64,000 nt of DNA from Actinomycetota bacterium. GTDB taxonomy: Bacteria; Actinomycetota; CADDZG01; JAHWKV01; JAOPZY01. The position numbers and the translations under genes are program-made. Positions 26,311 through 34,516 of this stretch are shown here, piece by piece; the stretch's first letter is position 1, and every line of letters begins with the position of its first letter. The notes under the pieces were generated by a model, which saw nothing but the letters and a program-made list of their open reading frames with translations, did no database searches and was not told where the DNA came from. The DNA lies in the NCBI GenBank assembly GCA_035765775.1, contig DASTWV010000059.1, positions 1 through 64,000 of the forward strand. Reading direction: 5' to 3'.

Positions 26311-28796
26311 CGGCCGCCCGCCACGCTGAGGTCGAAGCGGCCCCGCTCCGGGAAGTTGGGGTCGTTGTCGAGCAGGAAGAACTCGAGGCGTTCCGGGGTC
26401 AGGACCCCCTGGGCCAGGCCGCTGCCCCCCGGGCGGTCCTGGCGCTCGAAGGCGGTGACCTCCACCGACCGCACCCCGTCCACCGCCTGGGCCGCGGCGT
26501 AGAGCGGGCTCAGGTAGAAGGGCTGGCCCAGGTTCAGGCGGGCCGGGTTGAACAACCCGGGCGAACCGTCGGGCAGCGTGCCGGCGCTGAACACGTCCCG
26601 CAGCGCCTGGCGCACACCGGCGGCGACATAGCCGGGCTGCACGCAGACGTCCATCGCGACGTGGAGCGGAACCCGGACCCCGTCCTCCACCTCGAGGTCC
26701 ACGCCGGCCATCCGGTAGCCATCGAGGTAGGCCTCCAGCCCGGCGATGAAGCCGGCGTCGAGCGCGGCCTGGGCGTCCCGCTCGACGGTGATGAACATCG
26801 TGTGCCAGCTCCCGGTCCAGCGCAGCGTCGCCTCGGCCCGCTGCACCCCGGGATAGGCGAGGGTGCGGGCCCGGTAGTCGGCGGCGGTCACCGCCCGCTG
26901 CTGGGTGAAGAACGCCGCCGGGGCGCTCTGGCGGACGTGCTCGATAGGCTCGGGATCGACCCCGCCCCAGGCGGGCATCGGGTTGGTGACGCCCAGCACC
27001 CCGGCCGGGACCCCGGCGGGGAATCCGGTCCGGTCCAGCAGGGTCAATGCACCCCGGGCCACGTTGCCGGCGGTGCCGTTGCCCACCCGGTAGGTGGCGC
27101 AGAACCCGCTCCCCGGCTCAGGCTCCAGCCCGTTCACCCCGTCGCCGAACAGGAGGTAGGCGGTGCCGCCGGTCTCCACCTCGGGGACGAACACCGGCGT
27201 CAGGCCGGTCACACTCGTCTCCAGCAGGCTGGGCACCGGGGTCCAGGTGATGGCCTTCGGGTCGGCCTTGACCGCGGCGCAGTCCGGGTCGTTGCCGCTC
27301 ATGAGGACGACCTCGGGCACCGGGGTCCCCGAGGTGGCCGATGCCGCGCTCGCCGGCTGCGAGGTGCCGGGGACGGCCCGGGCGAAGGTCACCGGCCCGT
27401 TCGCCAGCGCCGGGCGGAAGCGCCCCGCAGGCGGGACCACCCCGAGCCATTCCGGCCCGGTGGACAGCGGGTCCGCGGCCCCGCCCACGCTGCGCCCCTG
27501 GTCGGCAAGCACGATGTTGCCCCACGCCTCGGCCACGCCCGTGATGGCCTGCTCCTGGTGGGCGGCATCGGCGATCGAGGCCACGCACAGGGGGAAGGCC
27601 AGGGCGTCGCCCGGGTGCCAGTCGATCTCGGTGATCGCCGTGCCGGTCACCGGGTCTGTGGCGCTGGCCACGGCGGTGACCCGCACCGCTTGGCGGTGCC
27701 CCGGGTCGGCGTCCGCCGGGCTGCCGGTAAGCGGCCCCTTGACCTCCGCCAGCACCAGCACCATGCCGGGGGCCAGCTTGCTGTGCGTGCCCACCAGGGT
27801 GGCGTGGGTGGCGCCCACCGCCAGGCAGGCGTGGGTCTGGCTCCAGGCATAGAGCACCATGGCCTGGTGCTCGGCGTACAGGGCCGGCGATGCGCCGGCA
27901 GTCTCGAAGAAGACCGCACCGGCGTCCACCGCCGCCCGGTAGGTGGCCGTGTCATGGGTGAGCTGCGCCGGTGCGCCCGGGAAATCGGTGGCGCACCGGG
28001 TGCCGGGGGGGAGCACCGACCCGTCGGCGGCGCCACCCGGGTCCACCAGCACCCGGAGCCACGCCCGGGCGTTGCACCCCTCCCCCACCGGGTAGTCCAC
28101 CAGCCGGGCATGGCGGCGCACCGACGTGCGCAACCGGGCGGTACCGAGGTAGGCCTCGGTGGCGATGACGTCCTCCCGGTAGCTGAGCTGGTCGCCCACG
28201 TACGCCAGCAGCTCGACCAGCGCCACACCCAGATCGGCCGGGTTGCGCTCCGCCCACCGGGGGGCCAGCAGGGCGAGGCGGTCGCTCAGCACCTGGACGA
28301 AGCCGGGGTAGTCCTTGGCGAGGTAGTTGATCGGGGGCGGCATCACCTGCTCGGGCGGGCACGCCGCCTCCGGGGCGCAGTCGAAGTCGCCCGCGCACTC
28401 GATGTGGAAGACGAAGTCGGCCGAGGTGGAGGCAGGGTCGAAACCGTCCGGGGCTCCCGGTGCACCCGGTCCGGCGACGATGCTGAGGGTGTAGACCGAG
28501 AAGTCCCCAGCCCGGTCCACCACGACATCCATCTGGTCCGGCGCCCCCGCCCGGGGAGTGGCGGTCAGGACCCGGATGCCCGTGATGCGCTCGCCCCCGG
28601 TCACCTGGAAATTGGGCGCCGCCAGCGCCTTCGCCGGGTCGGCGGGGATTGCACCGTCGCCCGGAGGCGATCCCGGGAGGGCGAAGACGAAGTGGACGAC
28701 GAGGACGGTGTCCGAGGCCGGGTCGACCTCGACGAAGTCCACGCCGTTGACGGTGCGGGCGAGCACCAGAGCCTGGCGGCGGTCGCCGGTCATCAT
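26307..28796 (-). CDS. Baseplate J/gp6-like protein (first copy)
   Basis: 829 residues from ATG 28796, in ATGA overlap with the gp25 gene. It has an N-terminal beta domain (MMTGDRRQALVLARTVNGVDFVEV). A J-like region follows from about 160 with INYLAKDYPGFVQVLSDRLALLAPRW and LVELLAYVGDQLSYREDVIATEAYL. Later come YLLFGDGVNGLEPEPGS, YRVGNGTAGNVARGAL and VTNPMPAWGGVDPEP. The C-terminal part (VCVQPGYVAAGVRQALRDVF) resembles the wedge-closing domain. It is a structural baseplate component, paralogous to the next gene. Confidence 0.9.
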   Translation of the reverse strand: MMTGDRRQALVLARTVNGVDFVEVDPASDTVLVVHFVFALPGSPPGDGAIPADPAKALAAPNFQVTGGERITGIRVLTATPRAGAPDQMDVVVDRAGDFSVYTLSIVAGPGAPGAPDGFDPASTSADFVFHIECAGDFDCAPEAACPPEQVMPPPINYLAKDYPGFVQVLSDRLALLAPRWAERNPADLGVALVELLAYVGDQLSYREDVIATEAYLGTARLRTSVRRHARLVDYPVGEGCNARAWLRVLVDPGGAADGSVLPPGTRCATDFPGAPAQLTHDTATYRAAVDAGAVFFETAGASPALYAEHQAMVLYAWSQTHACLAVGATHATLVGTHSKLAPGMVLVLAEVKGPLTGSPADADPGHRQAVRVTAVASATDPVTGTAITEIDWHPGDALAFPLCVASIADAAHQEQAITGVAEAWGNIVLADQGRSVGGAADPLSTGPEWLGVVPPAGRFRPALANGPVTFARAVPGTSQPASAASATSGTPVPEVVLMSGNDPDCAAVKADPKAITWTPVPSLLETSVTGLTPVFVPEVETGGTAYLLFGDGVNGLEPEPGSGFCATYRVGNGTAGNVARGALTLLDRTGFPAGVPAGVLGVTNPMPAWGGVDPEPIEHVRQSAPAAFFTQQRAVTAADYRARTLAYPGVQRAEATLRWTGSWHTMFITVERDAQAALDAGFIAGLEAYLDGYRMAGVDLEVEDGVRVPLHVAMDVCVQPGYVAAGVRQALRDVFSAGTLPDGSPGLFNPARLNLGQPFYLSPLYAAAQAVDGVRSVEVTAFERQDRPGGSGLAQGVLTPERLEFFLLDNDPNFPERGRFDLSVAGGR

Positions 28797-29197
28797 GCGA
28801 GCTGGGCGAAGGTTGCCGTGGTGGACTCGCCGGTGCTGCGCACGGTGTAGCTGACGCTGACCCTCAGCGTGCCCTCGGAACGGTCGATGGCCACCGAGGC
28901 CACCTCGATGAGGTCGCCCAGCCAGGACTGCAGCGATCCCTGCACCAGCATCTGGAGCGTGGCGGCGAGCTGGTCGGAGTTCGGGGCGAAGGCGAGCTGC
29001 AGCAGGCCGCTGCCGAACGTCGGCCGCATCACCCGCTCCCCGGGTGCGGTGAGCAGCACCTCCTCGATCAGGTCGCGCAGGTGCTGGTCGGCCGGGGTCT
29101 CGGCGCTGCGCCCCCGCCCGTCGGTGCGCAGTGGGGCGGCGATGGGTGCGGGGCCGGCCAGGCCGCCGGCCAGGTTGCCGGCCAGGCCGCCGGTCAT
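28793..29197 (-). CDS. GPW/gp25 family baseplate protein
   Basis: 134 residues from ATG 29197, overlapping the stop of the PAAR-like gene as ATGA. After a Gly/Ala-rich lead (MTGGLAGNLAGGLAG) the gp25 fold is evident: HLRDLIEEVLLTAPGERVMRPTFGSGLLQLAF, with the EPR-like RVMRP segment. It ends VSYTVRSTGESTTATF. In phage T4 and all CIS, gp25 nucleates the sheath at the baseplate. Confidence 0.92.
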   Translation of the reverse strand: MTGGLAGNLAGGLAGPAPIAAPLRTDGRGRSAETPADQHLRDLIEEVLLTAPGERVMRPTFGSGLLQLAFAPNSDQLAATLQMLVQGSLQSWLGDLIEVASVAIDRSEGTLRVSVSYTVRSTGESTTATFAQLA

Positions 29198-29526
29198 GTC
29201 GCCAACGCCCTGGGCTGGGTGGACACCACGGTGACCGGGCCGTTGGGCACGCCGTTGGCGGCGATGCACAGCCCGGCGCTGGCCTGGGTGATGGCCGGCT
29301 GCCCGGCCACCAGCGCCCGCACGGTGGGCGTGATCCACTGCACCAGCACGCACGGCTGCGGGACACCTCCCGGGGCGAAGGCGCAGCCCGCCACCAGGTA
29401 CTGGTCGCCCACCAGGGCCACCGGCATGCCGCTGGCCAGCACGCGGGCGTCCGCGCTGATGGTCGTGACCTGCCCGCCGTGGGGGCAGATGGCAACCGCC
29501 CCGGGGTGGAACAGCGGCCCGGCCAT
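29194..29526 (-). CDS. PAAR-like spike-tip protein
   Basis: 110 residues from ATG 29526 (TGATG overlap with the spike gene). It starts AGPLFHPGAVAICPHGGQVTTISADARVLASGMPVALVGDQYLVAGCAFAPG in pattern; only key pieces matter here: CPHGG, a conserved Cys in VAGCAF, a Cys in QPCVLVQW and a final Cys in AGLCIAANG. These Cys/His residues probably bind a metal, as in PAAR tips that sharpen the spike. It lies between the gpV-like and gp25 genes, the normal CIS position for the tip. Confidence 0.88.
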   Translation of the reverse strand: MAGPLFHPGAVAICPHGGQVTTISADARVLASGMPVALVGDQYLVAGCAFAPGGVPQPCVLVQWITPTVRALVAGQPAITQASAGLCIAANGVPNGPVTVVSTQPRALAT

Positions 29527-30098
29527 CAGGTCACCACCAGCCCGGCGACGTTGATGGCGACCGTCGGCCCCACCAGCGTGATCGTGGCCCCCTGCCCGTT
29601 GGACAGGTAGATGCCGGTGTCGTTGACGATGATCGCCGCCCCGGTGGTGGCCTTGAGGATGATGCCGCCGCCCGGCCCGGGTACGTCGTTGACCACGATG
29701 CCGTTCTGCAGCGTGGTCGAGAACGTGAGCGACGAGAGCCCGGGCGGCGAGAGGTGCACCAGCGCGGGCAGCTCCGCCGCGCTGCCCCAGAAGCAGCCGG
29801 TCCAGATCGGGTAGTCCGGGTCGCCCTGCTCGAACTCGACCCACACCCCCGCCCCGATCGACGGCACCGCCAGGAACCCCGCCTGCAGCCCCGCGGCGGG
29901 CACGCACGGCATGCACCACGACGTGGGCAGGAGCGACGAGACGTCCGGCACCAGGGCCATGATCCGTCCCATCTGCATCGGGTCCACGTTGTTCAGGACG
30001 GTGCCCCGGTACTTGCCGTAGAACTTCTTGCCGCTGGCGCCGGCACCGGTCGCTGAGCCGGATTCCGGGGCGGCGCCGTTGCCGGTCGGGTCGGCCAC
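29526..30098 (-). CDS. gpV/VgrG-like spike protein (baseplate assembly protein V)
   Basis: 190 residues, GTG start at 30098, two bases after the stop of the gpD-like gene. The N-terminal OB-fold region reads KFYGKYRGTVLNNVDPMQMGRIMALVPD, then PSIGAGVWVEFEQGDPDYPIWTGCFWG, as in Afp8/Pvc8. The C-terminal 70 residues are a beta-prism spike (GIILKATTGAAIIVNDTGIYL). In many CIS the gpD and gpV parts are fused as VgrG; here they are two adjacent genes. Confidence 0.9.
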   Translation of the reverse strand: MADPTGNGAAPESGSATGAGASGKKFYGKYRGTVLNNVDPMQMGRIMALVPDVSSLLPTSWCMPCVPAAGLQAGFLAVPSIGAGVWVEFEQGDPDYPIWTGCFWGSAAELPALVHLSPPGLSSLTFSTTLQNGIVVNDVPGPGGGIILKATTGAAIIVNDTGIYLSNGQGATITLVGPTVAINVAGLVVT

Positions 30099-30100
30099 CG

Positions 30101-31228
30101 CTACACCGCCACCGAGGGCAGGGTGGACACCATGCCGTTGCGCCCGAGGGTGAACTGCTGGCGGTACTGGCCCCGCTGCAGGTCATGCGTGACGCTGGTG
30201 ACGTACCAGAGGCCGTCGAAGGCGGTGCCCGCCCCCCGGACGCCCACCAGCTTGCGGGCGGCGAGGACGCTGCCGTAGCGCAGCACGTCGAGCGACCCGG
30301 TGGCGGTCACCGCATCGGCGGCCTGGGCGTTCTTGGCGAGCCCGATCAGCAGCGCCCGCACCGGCGGCAGCTTCGCCACCCCGTCGATGATCGGGAAGTG
30401 CTTGGGGATGGGGGGCACCGCCCCCAGCGGCGGGCTGAGCGGGTTGATGTCGGGGATCGGGATGGGGATCGGTGCCTTGGTGATGGGCTCCTGGATGACG
30501 AGGATCGGCAGGGAGGTGTCCTCGTTGCTGAACGAGAAGGACAGCGACTCCACGTTGCTCGAGGCATCGGCGTCGATCCCCAGGGCGGGCTGCACCGGGC
30601 CCCAGCGGATCGGCGGCCCCCAGTAGGCGACGCTGGTGCCGATGGCCGGGCCCGGGTCCAGGTAGAAGGTGTAGCCCACCAGCGCCGCCAGGCGCCGGAT
30701 GTGCTCCAGGTCGGTGCCCTGCTGGCGCAGGATCTGGATGGTGGGGATGGTCACGTCCAGCATCACGCTGGGGATCACCATCGGGATGACCCCGAAGAGG
30801 GCGTACTTGCTGAGGGCGGTGAGCACCTGGAGCTCGGGCGGCATGGCCGGGTAGGGCAGCCCGGAGAAGTCGACGTAGTCCATCACCCGGGAGAGGTCCT
30901 CGCCGGTGATGGTGAGGGTGGTCATGCCGTCCTTGACGTCGGGCGCCACCCGGTGGTCGGTCATCACGCCGTCGATGAGCACCGTGGTGGATCCCGACAC
31001 CGTCACTGCCACCACCACCCGCACCAGCGGGATCGACACCCCGGCCCCCAGCAGGAAGAGGGTCTGCAGGGGTGACTGGACGCTGATACGGAAGACCAGC
31101 TCGAAGCCGCTGGTGCCGGTGGCCTTGGAGATGACCTTGACCGACACCAGGGCGTCGAGCACGTCCTTGGACACCGGGACGGGCTCGGCCGGGCCGATGA
31201 GCAGGCTGAGGTGCACCCCGGAGAACAT
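30101..31228 (-). CDS. Phage late control D / gp27-like hub protein
   Basis: 375 residues starting at ATG 31228. It begins MFSGVHLSLLIGPAEPVPV and contains typical gpD elements: VRVVVAVTVSGSTTVLIDGVMTDHRV, then TLTITGEDLSRVMDYVD and LRRLAAL-like IRRLAALVGYTFYLDPGP. The C-terminus WYVTSVTHDLQRGQYRQQF is the classical hub ending. It forms the trimeric hub joining the tube to the spike, next to the gpV-like gene. Confidence 0.9.
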   Translation of the reverse strand: MFSGVHLSLLIGPAEPVPVSKDVLDALVSVKVISKATGTSGFELVFRISVQSPLQTLFLLGAGVSIPLVRVVVAVTVSGSTTVLIDGVMTDHRVAPDVKDGMTTLTITGEDLSRVMDYVDFSGLPYPAMPPELQVLTALSKYALFGVIPMVIPSVMLDVTIPTIQILRQQGTDLEHIRRLAALVGYTFYLDPGPAIGTSVAYWGPPIRWGPVQPALGIDADASSNVESLSFSFSNEDTSLPILVIQEPITKAPIPIPIPDINPLSPPLGAVPPIPKHFPIIDGVAKLPPVRALLIGLAKNAQAADAVTATGSLDVLRYGSVLAARKLVGVRGAGTAFDGLWYVTSVTHDLQRGQYRQQFTLGRNGMVSTLPSVAV

Positions 31229-31231
31229 CGC

Positions 31232-31594
31232 TCAGCCCCCGGCCGGCGCGCCGGGGACCCCGGCGGGCAGCGTGACGACGATGAAGGCGCCCGGCACCCC
31301 GGTCAGGTCACTGGGCTCCAGGGCCAGGTTGGCGTCGCACAGCTGCCAGTAGGACAGCGGGTTGCCCACCAGGGTGGCGGCAACCACGTCCACCCGGTCG
31401 CCCTCCCGCACCCGGTAGCGCTGCAGGACAGCGAAGGCTCCGGGGGCCGCGATGAAGCGCCGGGAGACGTAGCTGACCGGCGTGCCGTCCGGGGCGGCCA
31501 GCGTGCGGATGGGCAGGCCCACATAGCGGCTCTCCGGGCCGAAGGCCTGCTGGGTGACCGCCCCCGCCGCCAAGAGCTGCTGGAGCAGGTCCAT
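31232..31594 (-). CDS. LysM-like small tail protein (tail X-like)
   Basis: 120 residues, ATG 31594 in a TGATG overlap with the CIS tube-initiator gene. The core RYRVREGDRVDVVAATLVGNPLSYWQLCDANLAL is LysM-like. In many eCIS a LysM domain is fused to the C-terminus of the CIS tube protein (Afp7); here it stands as a separate gene directly downstream. It probably binds at the tube/hub junction. Confidence 0.85.
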   Translation of the reverse strand: MDLLQQLLAAGAVTQQAFGPESRYVGLPIRTLAAPDGTPVSYVSRRFIAAPGAFAVLQRYRVREGDRVDVVAATLVGNPLSYWQLCDANLALEPSDLTGVPGAFIVVTLPAGVPGAPAGG

Positions 31595-32229
31595 CAGGAC
31601 ATCACCCCGGTGATCCCGAAGGCGGACAGCGATCCCGCCGGGGCGCTGGCCGCCAGCTTCTCCTTGCGCTGCTGGTAGGTGAGGTAGATGCTCCCCGCCA
31701 CCGACGAGAAGTCGATGTCGTCGATGGTCAGCACCCGCAGCCCCAGGCTGACCTTCGCCCGGATCGGGTTGAGCCGGGAGTCGAACATCTCCTCGGTGAC
31801 CGAGAACTCGGTGATCTTCACCGGCACGATGCGCTCCTTGCTCCACACGAACAGCGTGAGCGGGGCGTCCATCGGGACGATCTCCAGGGTCCCCGCCTGT
31901 GCCCGGGCGTTGGCCTGCTGGAGTTGGGTGCTGGTGGGGTAGATCACCGTCTCCAGAGCCGCCAGCTGGGGCTGGATGCCCGACGCCGTGGCCAGCGCGT
32001 CGCCCGCGTCCAGCTGGTCGGTGGCGTCCAGCGAGGCCTCCAGTTTGAAGGTCTCGATGGGCGGTCCCTTGAGGCGCATCTGGTCCACGTGCGGCCCGCT
32101 CTCGGGGCCGATGCCCTGCACCTGCAGCGTGCGCGTGAGGGTCTCGGGGTTGTACTGCAACGGGATCACCCGGCGCACCGCCCCGGTGGCGTAGTCCACC
32201 AGCACGATGCCGCCCTTGAGGAGGGGCAT
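31594..32229 (-). CDS. CIS tube-initiator protein (Afp7/Pvc7 N-terminal domain type)
   Basis: 211 residues with the CIS_tube signature: RVIPLQYNPETLTRTLQVQG near residue 20, PIETFKLEASLDATDQL around 60, and PVKITEFSVTEEMFDSRLNPIRAKVSLGLRVL at 135-170. It connects the first tube ring to the hub. The usual LysM extension is absent and is encoded by the next gene. Starts with ATG 32229 in a TGATG overlap with the small upstream gene. Confidence 0.9.
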   Translation of the reverse strand: MPLLKGGIVLVDYATGAVRRVIPLQYNPETLTRTLQVQGIGPESGPHVDQMRLKGPPIETFKLEASLDATDQLDAGDALATASGIQPQLAALETVIYPTSTQLQQANARAQAGTLEIVPMDAPLTLFVWSKERIVPVKITEFSVTEEMFDSRLNPIRAKVSLGLRVLTIDDIDFSSVAGSIYLTYQQRKEKLAASAPAGSLSAFGITGVMS

Positions 32230-32537
32230 CAGCGCCGCCCTTCACGGATTGCCGTTGGTGCCGACGGGCGTCCCTGGGGGCCGGCGGTGGGGAGTGCCCG
32301 GCGGATGGCCTGCGCCGCGGCCCGCCCCACCGACGCGGGCGACGCGTCGTGTGCGACGCGGATCGTGCCGCCGTCCAGATCGCCGGCTGCCGCCCGTACC
32401 GGGGGCCGCCAGCCGGCCAGGGCTGCGGCCAGCTCGGCGCCCAGGGCCTCGGACACGGCGCCGGCGCTGGAGGCCGGGAAGCCGTGCAGGACCAGCTCGC
32501 CGATCTCCACCTGGACCGGGGGGTGCGGGCCGCTCAT
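32229..32537 (-). CDS. Small unknown CIS operon protein
   Basis: 102 residues from ATG 32537, overlapping the AAA+ gene stop (ATGA). It starts MSGPHPPVQVEIGELVLHGFP; later residues are Ala/Arg-rich with no clear motif, cysteine or membrane segment. Small proteins between the ATPase and the tube-initiator gene occur in actinobacterial CIS loci. I do not know its function; co-translation with the ATPase suggests an assembly role. Confidence 0.75.
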   Translation of the reverse strand: MSGPHPPVQVEIGELVLHGFPASSAGAVSEALGAELAAALAGWRPPVRAAAGDLDGGTIRVAHDASPASVGRAAAQAIRRALPTAGPQGRPSAPTAIREGRR

Positions 32538-34516
32538 CGCCAGCCCCCGATCTCCGCTTCGCTGAGCGGGCGCTCCAGCTTGGCGTACTCGGCCACCGTG
32601 GCGTGCAGCACCTCGCCCATCCCCACCGGCACGCCGGTGGCCGCCGCCCGGAAGGCCGCCTGCAGGGCGATGGAGCGGATGGTGCCCCCGGCCACCGACA
32701 GCCGGGCCAGCCGGTCGAGGTCCAGGCCCTGGGTCGGGGTCTGCACCGGGAACGCCCGGGCCCAGATGCGGCCCCGCTCGGCGGGTCCCGGGAACGGGAA
32801 GCTGACCACGAAGCGGAGGCGGCGCAGGAATGCCTGGTCCAGCGCCTGGCGCATGTTGGTGGTGAGGAGCGCCAGGCCCCGGTACGACTCCATCGCCTGC
32901 AGCAGGTAGCTGATCTCCACATTGGCGTAGCGGTCGTGGCTGTCGCGCACCTCGCTGCGCTTGCCGAACAGGGCATCGGCCTCGTCGAAGAGCAGGACCG
33001 CCCCGCTCCCCCGGGCGGCCGAAAAGATGCGGCGCAGGTTCTTCTCGGTCTCGCCGATGTACTTGCTCACCACCTGGCTGAGATCGATCCGGTACAAGTC
33101 GAGCTCCAGCGTGTTCGCCAGCACCTCGGCGGCCAACGTCTTGCCGGTGCCGCTCGGGCCGGCGAACAGGGCGTTGATCCCGAGGCCGCGCTGGGAGGGG
33201 CCGGCCATTCCCCACTGCTCGTAGACCTGGGTGCGGTGGCGGGCCTGGGCGGCGATGTCCTGCAGCAGGTCCAGCTGCTCGGCGGCCAGCACCAGGTCGT
33301 CGAAGCAGGCAGTGGTCTCCAGGCGCTCGGCGAGGTCGTCGAGCCCGCCCCGGGCGCTCCGCCGGCAGGCGGCCCACACCCGCTGCGCCGGGTCGTCCCC
33401 GGCCTCGCTGCCGCGCCCGTTTCCAGGCTGGGCCCCGAGCGCCCGGCCGGCCGCCGCCTCGATCCGGCAGGGGTCGAGGTCGAAGTGCGCCACCACCCGG
33501 TCCAGGGCCCCGTTCAACGAAGCGAAGGCGGCGTCGCCGGCCAGCGCCGCACCCCAGAGTGCCCGCTGTTCGGTGGCCGTGGCTGCCGGGGCGTCGATGA
33601 CCGCCACCGGGCGCCCCCCGCCAACGGTGGCGTCGCCCCCGCTGACCGCGGCCGGGACGGTGAGGCGGGCGAGGAAGCTCTCGGTCGCCGCCCGGGATGG
33701 GGCATCCCCAGCCTCCACCAGCAGGGCCGCCGGGCGGAGCAGCGCCTCCCGTTCCCAGAGCCGCACGAGCTCCTCGCGCTCGCCGGCACCCGGGGGCACG
33801 TCGGCGGTGGCCAAGGCGTAGGCGTCCCACCCGAGCCGGGCGCACGCCTGGGCGAACACCGCCCGGCTGGCCTCGAGGCGGCCGCACAGGCAGGCGAGGC
33901 GGGGAGGAAGGCCTCCGGCTCCGGTGGCTCCTGGCCCTCCGGCTCCGGTCTTTTCTGGCGCTCCGCCTGCGGCTCCGCTGTCAGGCAGCCACGCCGCGCA
34001 CAGCGCGTCGACCGCACCCTTGGCGCTGGGCAACGGGGTCCCGGGTTCCAACAACCGGAGGGACGGCGCCAGGCGGGGGTCGAGGCCCCCGGCCCCCACG
34101 AGCGCGTGGAGCAGCCATTCGTCGATCCGGAGGGCGGCTGTGGTCAGCGACCCGGGCCCCAGCTCCACCAAGCGCCAGTGGCGCAGCGCCCCCCAGGGCG
34201 CCAGCGCGCTCCAGTGGGGCTCGGCCAGCGCGGCCAGGGCCAAACCGAAGGTCGGAACCGGGCGGGCGGCGTCGCCCTGCGCCCGGGCCAGCGCCTCCCC
34301 GAAGGACCCGTCCAGCTCCACCGCCGCGGTGAGCACCAGGATTGCGCGCTCGAAGTGCGTCAGCCCGAACTGCTCGCACACCAGGTCGAGGGCCGCGGAG
34401 GTGCCGGCCGGGCCCTCGCCCACTTGGCCGTCAAGCCGCTGGCGGATCCAGGCCACCTCGGCCATGAGGCCGCGCTGGTTCGCCGCCAGCCAGGTCTCGC
34501 TGTTCGGCGCTCTCAC
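32534..34516 (-). CDS. CIS-associated AAA+ ATPase (Afp15/Pvc15-like)
   Basis: 660 residues, GTG start overlapping the DUF4255 gene stop (GTGA). Residues 1-400 are the Ala-rich, CIS-specific N-terminal region (HFERAILVLTAAVELDGSFG). The AAA+ module starts near 430: Walker A GPSGTGKT (453-460), Walker B LLFDEAD (508-514), sensor 1 TTN (552-554) and arginine pair RR near 565. Afp15-type ATPases are needed for assembly of the particle. A short Gly/Ala insertion (GAAGGAPEKTGAGGPG) sits at about 205-225. Confidence 0.93.
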   Translation of the reverse strand: MRAPNSETWLAANQRGLMAEVAWIRQRLDGQVGEGPAGTSAALDLVCEQFGLTHFERAILVLTAAVELDGSFGEALARAQGDAARPVPTFGLALAALAEPHWSALAPWGALRHWRLVELGPGSLTTAALRIDEWLLHALVGAGGLDPRLAPSLRLLEPGTPLPSAKGAVDALCAAWLPDSGAAGGAPEKTGAGGPGATGAGGLPPRLACLCGRLEASRAVFAQACARLGWDAYALATADVPPGAGEREELVRLWEREALLRPAALLVEAGDAPSRAATESFLARLTVPAAVSGGDATVGGGRPVAVIDAPAATATEQRALWGAALAGDAAFASLNGALDRVVAHFDLDPCRIEAAAGRALGAQPGNGRGSEAGDDPAQRVWAACRRSARGGLDDLAERLETTACFDDLVLAAEQLDLLQDIAAQARHRTQVYEQWGMAGPSQRGLGINALFAGPSGTGKTLAAEVLANTLELDLYRIDLSQVVSKYIGETEKNLRRIFSAARGSGAVLLFDEADALFGKRSEVRDSHDRYANVEISYLLQAMESYRGLALLTTNMRQALDQAFLRRLRFVVSFPFPGPAERGRIWARAFPVQTPTQGLDLDRLARLSVAGGTIRSIALQAAFRAAATGVPVGMGEVLHATVAEYAKLERPLSEAEIGGWR

